This document shows, in pieces, positions 9,254 through 18,500 of a stretch of DNA of 64,000 nt. Both the position numbers and the translations under genes were made by a program. The notes below the pieces were generated by a model. The model did no database searches, was not told the DNA's origin, and saw only the letters and a program-made list of their open reading frames with translations. Source of the DNA: Anarhynchus alexandrinus (Eukaryota; Chordata; Aves; Charadriiformes; Charadriidae); the NCBI GenBank assembly GCA_008711295.1, contig VUYV01000397.1, positions 534,101-598,100 of the forward strand, in the 5' to 3' direction. How positions within the stretch are numbered: position 1 is the first letter of the stretch; every line of letters begins with the position of its first letter.

Positions 9254-12200
9254 TCACAGCCTGCTGCGGCGGCAGCGCCCGAGGGCATCCCTCAGGGCAT
9301 GCAGCACCCGGTCCACGTTGCTGCTGGTCGAGTTGCAGCCCATGAGGCCAATGCGCAGGACCTGGAAGGAGAAGGGCGAGGGTCTCCCTGCAGGGCCCAG
9401 CTTTGTGGCCATGCCCCGGTGCCGTCTCCCTGTGAGCTGAGCGCAGAGCAGGGGGCACGCGTGGAGCAGCCATGCAGCGCGGCCGGGCGTGAAATGCCTG
9501 TGCCCAACTCCCTGCTTACTCCTATATAACACGCATTTCCCCTAAAGACGTGTCACCCTGCTAATTATGTGCACGGTTATTCAATTACGTGCTTCAATTG
9601 CGTGTGGTTAGGAGCCGCTATGCATTGCTGCAGGCGATGGGGATGCATCCAGCCCAGTGTTTGCTGTTTGCAGCTAGAGAGCACCAGTTAATCTTGGGGC
9701 TTGTGATGGGTGGATGTGGCCACAGGCAGGTAGGGTGCCTAGCCGTGGGCAGCGGGAGGGGATGACACTGCCCACTGTGACAAGCTCAGTATTGTTTGTT
9801 CACCAAACCTAAAAACTCACATTATTACATTGTTTCATGAAAGGCACCTGCTTGGCAGGATGGGGCAAGATAGCCAACATTCTGCTAAGCAAGCAAGGCC
9901 GAGCTGCAAAGTCATGTTATGCTAACATAATAAATTGTGAAAAGACTTGGAGGAAGGGAAGAAGGGGGGGGCTCAGGAAGACATGGAGCCTTCATCTCTA
10001 CGACCACCGAGGAGCAAAGAAAGAAAGAGGACGACCCCTTAGCAACAAACCGCGCAGACGCAGAGTACACCACTAAGAAAAACGCTTATACTGGAAGAAG
10101 AAGGGTATAAAACCCAAAGATTTTTGTAACCCAGGTGTAATAAATAACTGAAAGTAATTTGCTGATCCAACCAGTTGCTCAGGAGCCATGGGGACATACC
10201 AGAAGAGTCTAGCTACAATGTTATCTTGAATAAATGCTAAACCACAATGTAGCTAGAGATAAAAGGTTAATTGGTATGTAAATCTATCGCGATATGCTAA
10301 TGGCTGTAAACCAGTATAGCCGGGAGACTCTGTAACCGCAGAAAACACCAGCGAAAGCCACTATAAGAAGGGGACTCTGGCGGGGTTAAAGTGCGCGCCG
10401 TCGGCGGAGTGAGACTCCCGGGCTGCCCAGCGCTGTTTTGCTTGCTGCCGCTTGCTAATAAATACTTCAAATTTAATTGGCTCTGTCTCCTCGCCTCAAT
10501 TTGTGAGACTAACTTATAACACCCACCTTGCCCACCGAGGGTCCCAGCCCCCCGGCGATTTCGATGGCATGATTGTCCATGAGGAAGGCAGTGATCTCCT
10601 TCCAGTTGTAGCCCTCCGGCACCCTGACAGTGGTGATTGTGGGAAGCCTTGCTTTCTGGGGAAGGGAAAAACGGGGTTAAATCTGCAGCTTCTGACCACG
10701 NCCTGTGAGCCCAGCAGCCTGCCAGGAGAGAGCATCGCTGGGGGGGAAGAATTTTTTCTCCTGCCACGTCTCCAGCCACATGGGGCCATGTCCTCATGCT
10801 GCTCCTGCACCATGGTGCTGGGCTCACCCTGTACCCACCTCCTCCTTCACGAAGAGCTCAAGCCCCAGGTCCTGCAGCCCCTGGCACAGCTGGGCACAGT
10901 TGGCCCGGTGGCGCTCCCACGAGCTCTCCAGACCCTGTGGGCAGAGAGGAGGGAGAAGGTCCTGGCACCCACCGCTCTCCCAAACCCCACCGGCACTGCT
11001 GGTGCTCCCCTGCCTGCCCGGCGCTGCTCACCAGCTCTGCCAGCATGGCCAAGCCTTCCCGCAGGCTGAAGAAGCTGTTGATCGGTGCCGTGTGATGGTA
11101 CCTGCAAATCCCAAGGGGCGCTCAGGCAGGTTTGGCGCGGCCAGCGGCAGAGCAGTATCCCAGCTGGCGGTGGTGGGGGGAAACAGGGGGTGCTGCGTCC
11201 TCCCTCCTCTTCACCCAGTGCAGAGGGGTCTCAAATGCCCCAGGGCCACTTTGTGACCAGCCGATGGGGTGATGGGGAGATGAGGCCTGAGCCCTGCAGA
11301 GCAGGCAGCCCCCCAGCCAGGGTGAAGGCTGCGGTGGGTCAGCCATAGTCATCCGTCTGGGGACAGCCTACCCTTACCTTCGCGGCTCCGCATCACAGCC
11401 CCAGTAGTTTGCCAGCCAGCCCATGTCCAGGTAGAAGGATGGGGTCTTCGTCTTCCTCCTGAGCATCTTCTCCCTGGCAAAGTAGGGTGCTGGGGAGGAG
11501 CTGGACCTTGACCCCGCCAGCCCCAAGGGTTCCCCGAAGCGAGCGGCGAGGTCAGCTCCAGCACCTATTGCTGCCCAGGGATGGGCCGGGCTCTGACCCC
11601 CGCAGAGCTGCTGCTGGGCACACTCCACGGAGCGGGGCTGGAATGGGCGGCTGGCAAAGCAGGAGCAGGTGGACAGCCTTCCACCCCAGCCCTATCGCCT
11701 TTCCTCCCAGTGGGACAGGGATGCCCTTACCTGGCTCTCTCGCTGAATGAGATGGGGGCACTGCCTGGGGGGGCGTTGAGGACTTTCTGAGAACCCGAGT
11801 ACAGGATGTCGATCTCTGCCCGAGAAGGGAGGCAGCTTCTTAGGGACCAGGGGCTCCCAGTGGGGACATGCTGAGTCCCGCCCAACCCGGCTACAAGTGG
11901 TGGGTGGGCAGCACAGGGGTCCTGCTTGTGTTTGGCCTGCTTTGGGGGACACCCTGCCACTGCTGATGGTCCCTCAAGGGGAACATGCTCTCTGGCTGCA
12001 GCTGGTTCAGTTTCTAGTGCTGCTAGCATGAAATGTGGGGATCAGTCCCACTGCCTTCCCTCCCTGGCCCAGGCATGAGCCCTCTGGTCCCCTGCGTGCC
12101 TGTGATGGCACTGTGGCTCTTACCCTGCCAGTCCATGAAGATGGGGGCTCCCCCAAGCGATGCCACCGCATCCACCAGCAGCAGGCAACCATGCCTGTGG

Positions 12201-13561
12201 GAGGACAGAGCTCAGCCTGGTGTTCCTGCCACCTCCTCCTGCCACCCCTCTGCCTGCACCCCAATCCCCTCGAGGCTACATGTCTCACTGGCACCAACCA
12301 CTTCCAGCACAACAGAGCCAGAGGAGAGCCCGGGGCATGTAAATCCCCATGCCCCAGCCCCTGAGGGTGACCTTGGGGTGCCACCAGCCCCCATGGGTGC
12401 CCGCCATGCACTGACCGGTGGCACAGCTCGCCCAGCCCATCCAGCGGCTGCAGCACCCCCGTGGAGGACTCGCCATGGGTGATGAAGAGCACCGAGGGCT
12501 TGTGCTGTGTCAGGCCCTGCATGAAACAGAGGTGAAGGTAACAGTCCCCAGGGCTGGCTTGCACCCGTCGCCTTGCACCGCGGCTGGCACTCACCTCCTC
12601 GATGTCCCACAGAGTGAAGTACTCGCCCGGGGGCTTCAGCAGCTCATGGACATTGGCTCCTGGGAGAGATTTGGGCAGAGGGAGACTGAGGTTTGGGCAT
12701 GTCTCCCACTGGGCAGACACCCGCTCCGCGGGGGGAATCAGTCATGCATGAACCAGATACGCAGCCACCTGCCAGGGTCCGGCCTCCCACGGATTTGCCC
12801 GGTGGAAAAGCCATAAACCACCATAAGCAGAGGGACATCACCCTGGAAAAAACCTGGAGCGCTCTCCGGCCACAGAAGTTGTGTCACTGGCCACTGCTGC
12901 CGAGATGGGGACAGCAAACCAGGGGTCACATTCTGGCACCCCGCCCACAAGCCTGGTCCCATGAACCCTGCCAGTGCTGTCCGGCTGTCCCCAACATACC
13001 CAACCTCCTGGCGATATCAGCGGCGCGTTGTCCCCAGATGCCGTTGACAGCCACCAGTGTGGTGTCACCGTGCTCCAGGAGGTTGAGGAGGGCAGCCTCC
13101 ATGGCGCAGTGGCCGGTGCCGCTGATGGCCAGGGTCAGCCGGTTCTGCGTCTGGAAGGCGTACTGGATGCCCGCCTTGATCTCATCCATCACCTGTGGCA
13201 GCAGGGGACCGACTGGCACCGCTATTGCCCCCCTCACCCCAGCAAAGCTGTCCCAGCCCCTCGCAGGGGGTGAGGGAGAAGAGGGGAGGAAGGCTGGGCA
13301 GCTCACCTGCAGCACCTCGGGGTGCATGTGGCCCAGGAGTTGCCGGCCACCCGCAGCCAGGATGCGGGGGGGCACATTGCTGGGCCCCGGTCCGAGCAGC
13401 AGCCTCTCTGGTACGGCCATGGGCCGGAGCAGGCCCTGGGGTGGGGGGACATGGAGCAGGCTGGTGGCCATGGCGCACCTTGCCATACCCAGGAGCCGAG
13501 ACCAGAGGAGAGGAGCAGTGGCGGCTGCCCGCACAGCACCCAGCACCGCGGTGCAGTGCAT
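9254..13561 (-). CDS. AGXT: Alanine-glyoxylate (serine-pyruvate) aminotransferase, eleven exons
   Basis: Exons in transcription order: 13307-13561, 13000-13192, 12595-12659, 12416-12516, 12124-12194, 11731-11815, 11378-11473, 11032-11101, 10839-10934, 10527-10655, 9254-9361. Every border is GT-AG and the phases join to 422 aa. The PLP enzyme transaminates glyoxylate to glycine with alanine, detoxifying glyoxylate in liver; it is a class V aminotransferase dimer. Seen: LLLGPGPSN near the N-terminus, an [12 protein letters not shown] loop, [12 protein letters not shown] with the PLP-binding Asp, and SGSQK with the Schiff-base Lys239 (human Lys209). Two in-frame starts exist: Met1 at 13561 begins a 30-residue Arg/Ala/Leu leader without acidic residues (mitochondrial presequence type), and Met31 at 13471 aligns with the human start and gives exactly 392 aa. 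The C-terminus is SRL, a PTS1-type peroxisomal signal. A solo LTR occupies the last intron. Confidence 0.96.
9771..9775. repeat. Left target-site duplication of the solo LTR (CCCAC)
   Basis: Five bases immediately before the LTR TG end; identical to 10522-10526. They mark the pre-insertion intron sequence. Confidence 0.8.
9776..10521 (+). mobile_element. Solo LTR of an endogenous retrovirus in AGXT intron 10
   Basis: A 746-base segment begins TGTGACAAG and ends CTTATAACA (TGT...ACA ends) and is flanked by a perfect 5-base duplication CCCAC at 9771-9775 and 10522-10526. It is A/T-richer than its surroundings. It holds a promoter-like TATAAG (10362-10367) and, about 95 bases later, AATAAA (10457-10462) ahead of a short U5-like end, in plus orientation. 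Further TATAAAA (10106-10112) and AATAAA (10139-10144, 10229-10234) motifs lie in the U3 part. No gag, pol or env frame is present, so it is a solo LTR left by recombination. It is antisense to AGXT and sense to MAB21L4. The exact family was not identified. Confidence 0.85.
10522..10526. repeat. Right target-site duplication (CCCAC), also the AGXT exon 10 splice donor
   Basis: On the minus strand these five bases read GTGGG and are positions +1 to +5 of the donor after AGXT exon 10 (AAG|GTGGG). Position +6 (T) is supplied by the end of the LTR. The donor therefore survives only because the target site was duplicated. Confidence 0.8.
13469..13471 (-). other. AGXT: AGXT inner start codon (start site B, Met31)
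   Basis: This in-frame ATG (context GCGCCATGG, strong) is where the human protein begins: the bird [11 protein letters not shown] aligns with human MASHKLLVTPP. Initiation here leaves out the mitochondrial leader and would give a peroxisomal enzyme. A further in-frame ATG (Met26, 13484-13486) lies between the two. The sequence around Met1 (start A) is GTGCATCCTG read on the plus strand, a weaker context, which would allow leaky scanning to the inner start. Confidence 0.7.
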
Positions 13562-14880
13562 CCTGTGCCAGCAGTGTCCAGTGTCCCCGTGGACCCTGAC
13601 CCCAGGGCTCGGTGCTCCTGCCGTCAGCCTGGACTCTGCCCCTGGCTGCCTCCATGTCTAATTAATGTGTCACCACCACTGTCCCTGCTGTCTCAGGCCC
13701 CTCATTTTGGGGGGTTCCCTCTTGATAGTGCTGAGGGAGCTTGCTCCCCAGGCACTCCAGCCTCTGGACTGGCAAGCACCCCTGCAGACCCTGTCCCCAC
13801 GGCCCCCGGAACACCATGGCTGATGGTTCCCAACACCATCCCAGCAGATGGGATCCCAGCTCCTGGGCACGCAGCTCCTGTGCCATGGGATGGTTGTGCT
13901 GGGACTGGCCCGGCACAGCTGCCATGGTCATGACTCCTCCAGCACCGCAAAGCTCTGTTGGTCAGGTCTCCCTGACGGAGGACCTGCCCTGCAGAAGGAC
14001 GCCTGGCCAAGTGACGGACACCTGGAGGAGGCTGGCCGTGGGGATGGTTTGCACAAGGGCAGAGCCATGGGGTGGAACGTGGCTGCAGCCGCAGCGAGCC
14101 GTGCTCTGTGGGCTCAGCCTGGCTCGTGGGCATCTCAGCATGTCCTGATGATGCCACAGGCCATGTATGCCTGTTCAATGTCCTGTGCCTGTCACCTGCC
14201 ATGTCTGCCCATGGTATTGTGCCCATCCTCCAGCACACTCTCTGCCATCCATACTCTGAAACGCGAACGAGCTGCCTGCTGCTGGCTCCTGGCAGGTCCA
14301 GGAGTGGGTCCTTGGCCAGACAAGCCACTCAAGTGAGCAAAGCTTTGGGGATGATGGTTATGGGGTGGAAAGTCCCGTTCCCCCCGCCCCCAGCAAAGCT
14401 GGCTGCTGCTGAAGGCATTTGGGGCAGGTGTGTGGGGCTGGCATGGTGCCAGGCAAGAGCACTTCAGCTGGATGCTTGTCTTGGAGAGGGGCTGGGAGCC
14501 AGTGTGGCTGACATCGCGTGGATGATGAAAACCAGAGTTAGCCTGGAGACTGCTGCCCGGTCATCACCTACCGACACGAGGACCACAAGTCCTGAGAATT
14601 CCTGAGCCAGCCCCTCATCCTGTGCCCCATCCATAAGGGGACTGCCACGATTGCTCATGGATGCTCGCAGCATTGCTGAAACGTTCGGTCCCGAAAACAC
14701 CAGTGGGAGAGACCCTGCTGGAGACCCACCACTACCGCTGTGGCGGGTGGGTGGATGGAGACCCGTCCTCCAGGGAAAGGCCGGGGTGGGGAGGGGACGT
14801 GTGGCCTCACATGTGGTCGGCGTGGAGAGGCGAGGGAGGGTGCGTTGCTGGAAACAGCTGGCGACGAAGGCTTAACCTTC
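13562..14880. other. AGXT-KIF1A intergenic region
   Basis: This is the upstream flank of AGXT (transcribed leftward) and of the KIF1A CpG island. About 95-105 bases before the AGXT upstream start, at about 13658-13670, there is ATTAATTA-type sequence that resembles a half HNF1 site, which would suit a liver gene; this is weak. No TATA box is evident for AGXT. The remaining open frames are unsupported shadows. Confidence 0.5.
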
Positions 14881-15361
14881 TTTCCACCCTGGGTCTAAAT
14901 TCCCCAGCGCAGATGGACACGGAGCCGGCCCTGCCCGCCGGGGGGCTGAGGCGGGGGCTCACCGCTCGGGGGACCGGGGTGAAGAAGCACCGGAGGTGGG
15001 TGCTGACAGCCGGGGCCGCCGGGGGGGAAGTCCCCGGAGAGGGCGGCTCTCCCGGGGGCAGTGTGCCGGCGAGGGCCGGGGTACGGAGCCCCGGGGCGGG
15101 GGGGGGAAACCGGGGATGGGCATGATGGGGGGGGGGTGGTTGCCAGGCGACGGTTGCCAGGCGACGCGGGGGGCCCTGCCTCTCCCCGCGCCCTTGCGGT
15201 GGTTCCGCAGCGCGGACCGGGGGTGGGGGGGGTGGGGGATGCGCTGACGTCACCGCTCCATCCCCGGTCCCGGCCCCCCCTCACTTTCTCCCGGGCGGCG
15301 GCCAACCAGCGCGCGGAGAGGGGCAGGGCGGGGACCGCAGGGGCGGGGCTGCCACCACCCT

Positions 15362-15390
15362 CACCGGCACCGGCACCGGCACCGGCACCG
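15362..15390. repeat. CACCGG hexanucleotide repeat
   Basis: Nearly five copies of CACCGG within the CpG island, just before the likely transcription start region. It lies about 60 bases from a second hexamer array. Confidence 0.85.
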
Positions 15391-15446
15391 CACCGCCTCA
15401 TGCCGGCCCCCCCCGCCCGCGGCTGAGCGCTGCGCCCCGCCGAACC

Positions 15447-15468
15447 GGGCACGGGCACGGGCACGGGC

Positions 15469-15503
<35 letters not shown>
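15447..15503. repeat. GGGCAC / AGGCAC hexanucleotide repeat ending at a splice donor
   Basis: About four to five GGGCAC units grade into about five AGGCAC units. The last unit forms ACAG|GTAGGGG, the suggested donor of the KIF1A non-coding exon. If that exon is right, the repeat would be transcribed in the 5' UTR. All six frames give dipeptide-like low-complexity peptides without biological support. Confidence 0.85.
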
Positions 15504-18500
15504 TAGGGGCGGGCGGCACCGTGCGGACGGAGGCGCGGTGGGGGCCCGGTGGGGGCCCGGGATTGCCCCGGGATAGCGGTGCAGCCCCTCTCGGCTCCGG
15601 TGGCGGCGGCGGAGCGGGACGCGCTCCCCCGGGGGTCCGTCGGGGCGGGAGGGGTGGGGGGGCTTCGGCCGGCGGCCATTTTGCGGTGTCCCCCGGGGGG
15701 AGGAGGAGGGGGGGCTGCCTGCGTGTCCCCAGCGCGGCAGCCGGCGGGTGCCGCCCCGGCTTCCAGAAGGATCCCGCCGAGGGGGGTAGGCAACGCCTCT
15801 GCAGCCCCGACACCGGCCTGGGGTGGGGAGGGGTGGGATGCTGTCCCCGCAGCCCGTGGGAGGGGGCACACGGACCCGTTTTCACCACAGAGCTGCCCCT
15901 GCTCTCCCCTCTGGGGCAGGTGGCTCTGGCCATGAAGTTGAGCCATCTTGCTCTGTCATCATTACGCTTCAGAGTCAACGATGGCGCTGGAGGGAGCAGC
16001 GGGTGTCCCGGCTGGGGCTCTGGCCCCAGGGGCGGGGGGGGTGGCTAGCGAAGGCACTGCGAAGCCAAGGGTCTTGCTTGCGCTGCAAGGATGAGCTGCT
16101 ATTTTGCTGACCTTGGGCTTGGGGGCAGCTGGGTGAAGGCCGCCATGTCACTGTGGCCCAGCGCTGATGGCTTCTGGCTGGAGGTGGGGGGTGATCACTG
16201 GGCGGAGGGGTTGGTGCAGAGCCCTGCACTTGGCCACCCTGGCTCCCAGAGAGCAGCCCTGCACCTGCCCCATTGTCTTCCTCTGCTTCCTCCTCCTCCC
16301 CGACTGGACAGCATCCCCGCCCCTGGACCCTGCACACCCCTGGTGTGCTGGGATCTCTTGCTTGCTCAGGTCCCACGCCTCTGCTGTGGGGCTGGGGGAG
16401 GTCAGGGTACCAGCCGAGCATCTCCCCTGCCACCCCACTGCCATCCTTCCATGCTCCAGTGCCCAGAGCAGCCCCTTGGCAAGTGGCCTGGGTGGCATGG
16501 GATGGGGGAATGGGGCGGGGATGGGGCAGCATCAGTCCCCCCTGGGGTACAGCCAGGGGTGTGGTGGGCTCTGCCATCCCCACGCACTGCCACTGACCTC
16601 CATTTTGTCTGGGAGGTGGCAGCTGATGCTGGCACGGATGCCCCCACCACCCTCTCACCCCCCGCCTCCCAGTGTGTGGCCATAGCTGCAGCCCCCAAAA
16701 CGCCGGGGGGTGTTGGGACCTGTGCTTCCCCCCTTCCTCCCCAGCCAGAGCTCACTGCCTTGTCTGTGCAGCTTTTCCCCATGGTGGGTTTTGGCGTGCA
16801 GAAGAGAGGATGGAGGGGATGGTGACGGAGTGCAGCAGGCACAGGGAGCAGACTCCCTCATCCACGGCCTTAAATCTGCTGCCGGCCAATTTAATCCGTA
16901 CTGAAATTCTCAAGGACCCCCAAACAGTGCCTTGAAGCCATGTCGCCCCCCTCGGGGAGGGCAGGAGGCGAGGAGGCACAGGGGAATGCCCCCATGATGG
17001 CACTGGGGAAGCGGGGGGCTGGATTTCTGCTGGGGATGGAGCGGGGGGACGACACTGGCCCCTGCCATGCTGCTTCATCGCCTGTGGGTGCTGCTCCGGG
17101 GAAAACTGCACCGTCATGGCCCCTTGCCCCGTGTGGGGTGGGAGGCGAGCGGGGAGCAGCCGCCGGGCTCAGCTGGCAGCCGATGATGCCACATCATCTG
17201 GATCAGCGGCCCCCAGGGTTCCCCACTGTCCCCAGAGGGAGGGCAGGGTCCTGCAGTCCCAGATGGAGCTGGGGGGCCCCCAACAAGGGGTGCAGGGGAA
17301 GGGCTCATTGAAACAAAGGCCCTTCGGCGGTTGAGAGCATCGTGGCTCAGGAGGCACAGCCAGACAGGGTGTCCGCCCTCGCCACCGAGGTGACACAGGG
17401 ATGCGCACAGACAAAAGGAGAAACTCGCCCTGGATTTCCCTCGGTGGCCCTGGTGAGGCAACTCCCGCCCTGTGCTGGGCACAGGCGTCCTGGCTGCGCC
17501 AGCCCATGTTAGCATCCCTCGATCCCTGGTGTCCTGCGGCCCCCAGGGGACAGGCAGCATGGCATGTCTGCTGCAGCATCCTTAGGGGAAGAGTTCACTG
17601 TGAGTGGCACTTGGGGACAATGCTGCCCATCCCACTGGTCACCTCTCAGCGGTGGCTGCTGATTAGTAGCCTTCGGACTTAAGAGAGCTCTTGTTAGCTA
17701 ATCTCTGCCCAATTAATCTTAGCTGATCCAGTTAATCATTGCTCTCTAGGCCTTTCGCTCATCACTGAGGGCTGGTGGGTGTGCCGGTAGGGCTGGGCAG
17801 AGCACAGCAGGCTGTGCAGCATGGTGGGGGTAGAGATGCCCTGCGGAGCTGGGGGACAGGTCCGGATGTCCCCTATGGCACCATGGCTGCGGGGAGTCAG
17901 CTATCCTCCTCCCTTGTGTGTGGGGTGGCCTTGGGGAGGAGGTAGGGAGGGAGCGGGGAGTGGGGCCGCGATGCTGGTCCGCTCCCAGCCAAAGGCTGAT
18001 AGCGGCTTATTGAATTTCTCTCAATGGCGGATTAAGCAGGCAGTGGCTGACTGTCCCCAGGCAAAGCGAGCTGGCTGGGCTCGAGCCACCCTGCCTGCCC
18101 CTGCCCCGCCTGCCCCTGCCCTGCCTGCACCACAGCCTGCCCGCTGCAGTGCGTCCCCTCTCTCTGCGGGATGCTGAGTACCTGCGGCCAGCAATGGCTG
18201 GTGGTGCTGCCATGTTACGTGGGCTGTGGGCTGAATTCCTCGCCAGGAAAATAAAGAGTCTGGGGGAAGGAGAGGAGGCTCGGGAAGGAGCTGGGCAGGG
18301 GGCTGCTGGCGGTCCCCAAGGGGACATGGCACTGTTTTTTGTGCCACTGTGGCAGAGGTGGGACCAGAGACCTGCAGAGGAGCAGGAGGGGAGTGGCGCG
18401 TTGCCGACTGAGGAAGCTGAAGGAAATGGATAGAGACAGAAAATGGAGCCGAGCTTGCTGCTCTGCAGCAGGGAATACCGTCGGGGAGAGGAGCTCATGC

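Larger units (their letters stand above)
14880..15830 (+). promoter_or_regulatory. KIF1A: CpG-island promoter, probably KIF1A
   Basis: A dense CpG island starts abruptly near 14.9 kb. It contains a perfect palindromic CRE TGACGTCA (15245-15252), a 14-base RFX-like unit GGTTGCCAGGCGAC repeated back-to-back (15138-15165), GC boxes and no TATA box. A good donor ACAG|GTAGGGG at 15502/15503 could end a non-coding first exon. The first KIF1A coding exon has its acceptor at 20927-20928, so an upstream untranslated exon must exist, and this is the only CpG island before it. CREB and RFX sites would suit an activity-regulated neuronal gene. The precise start site is not visible. Confidence 0.7.

Noticed and set aside
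9837..10076. 79-aa open frame inside the LTR
   Set aside because: It lies in the U3 part of a solo LTR, has no retroviral domain and no splice or conservation evidence.
10106..10144. TATAAAA followed by AATAAA as the LTR promoter and poly(A) pair
   Set aside because: The two are only 33 bases apart, too close for a working R region; the pair at 10362 and 10457 fits better.
14895..15869. 324-aa minus-strand frame across the CpG island
   Set aside because: Stop codons are rare in such GC-rich DNA; the peptide is Pro/Arg/Gly/Ala low complexity with hexamer-derived dipeptide runs.
15975..16010. Possible RE1/NRSF site (GGCGCTGG...GAGCAGC)
   Set aside because: Only one half-site agrees; the second half departs from the consensus at too many positions.
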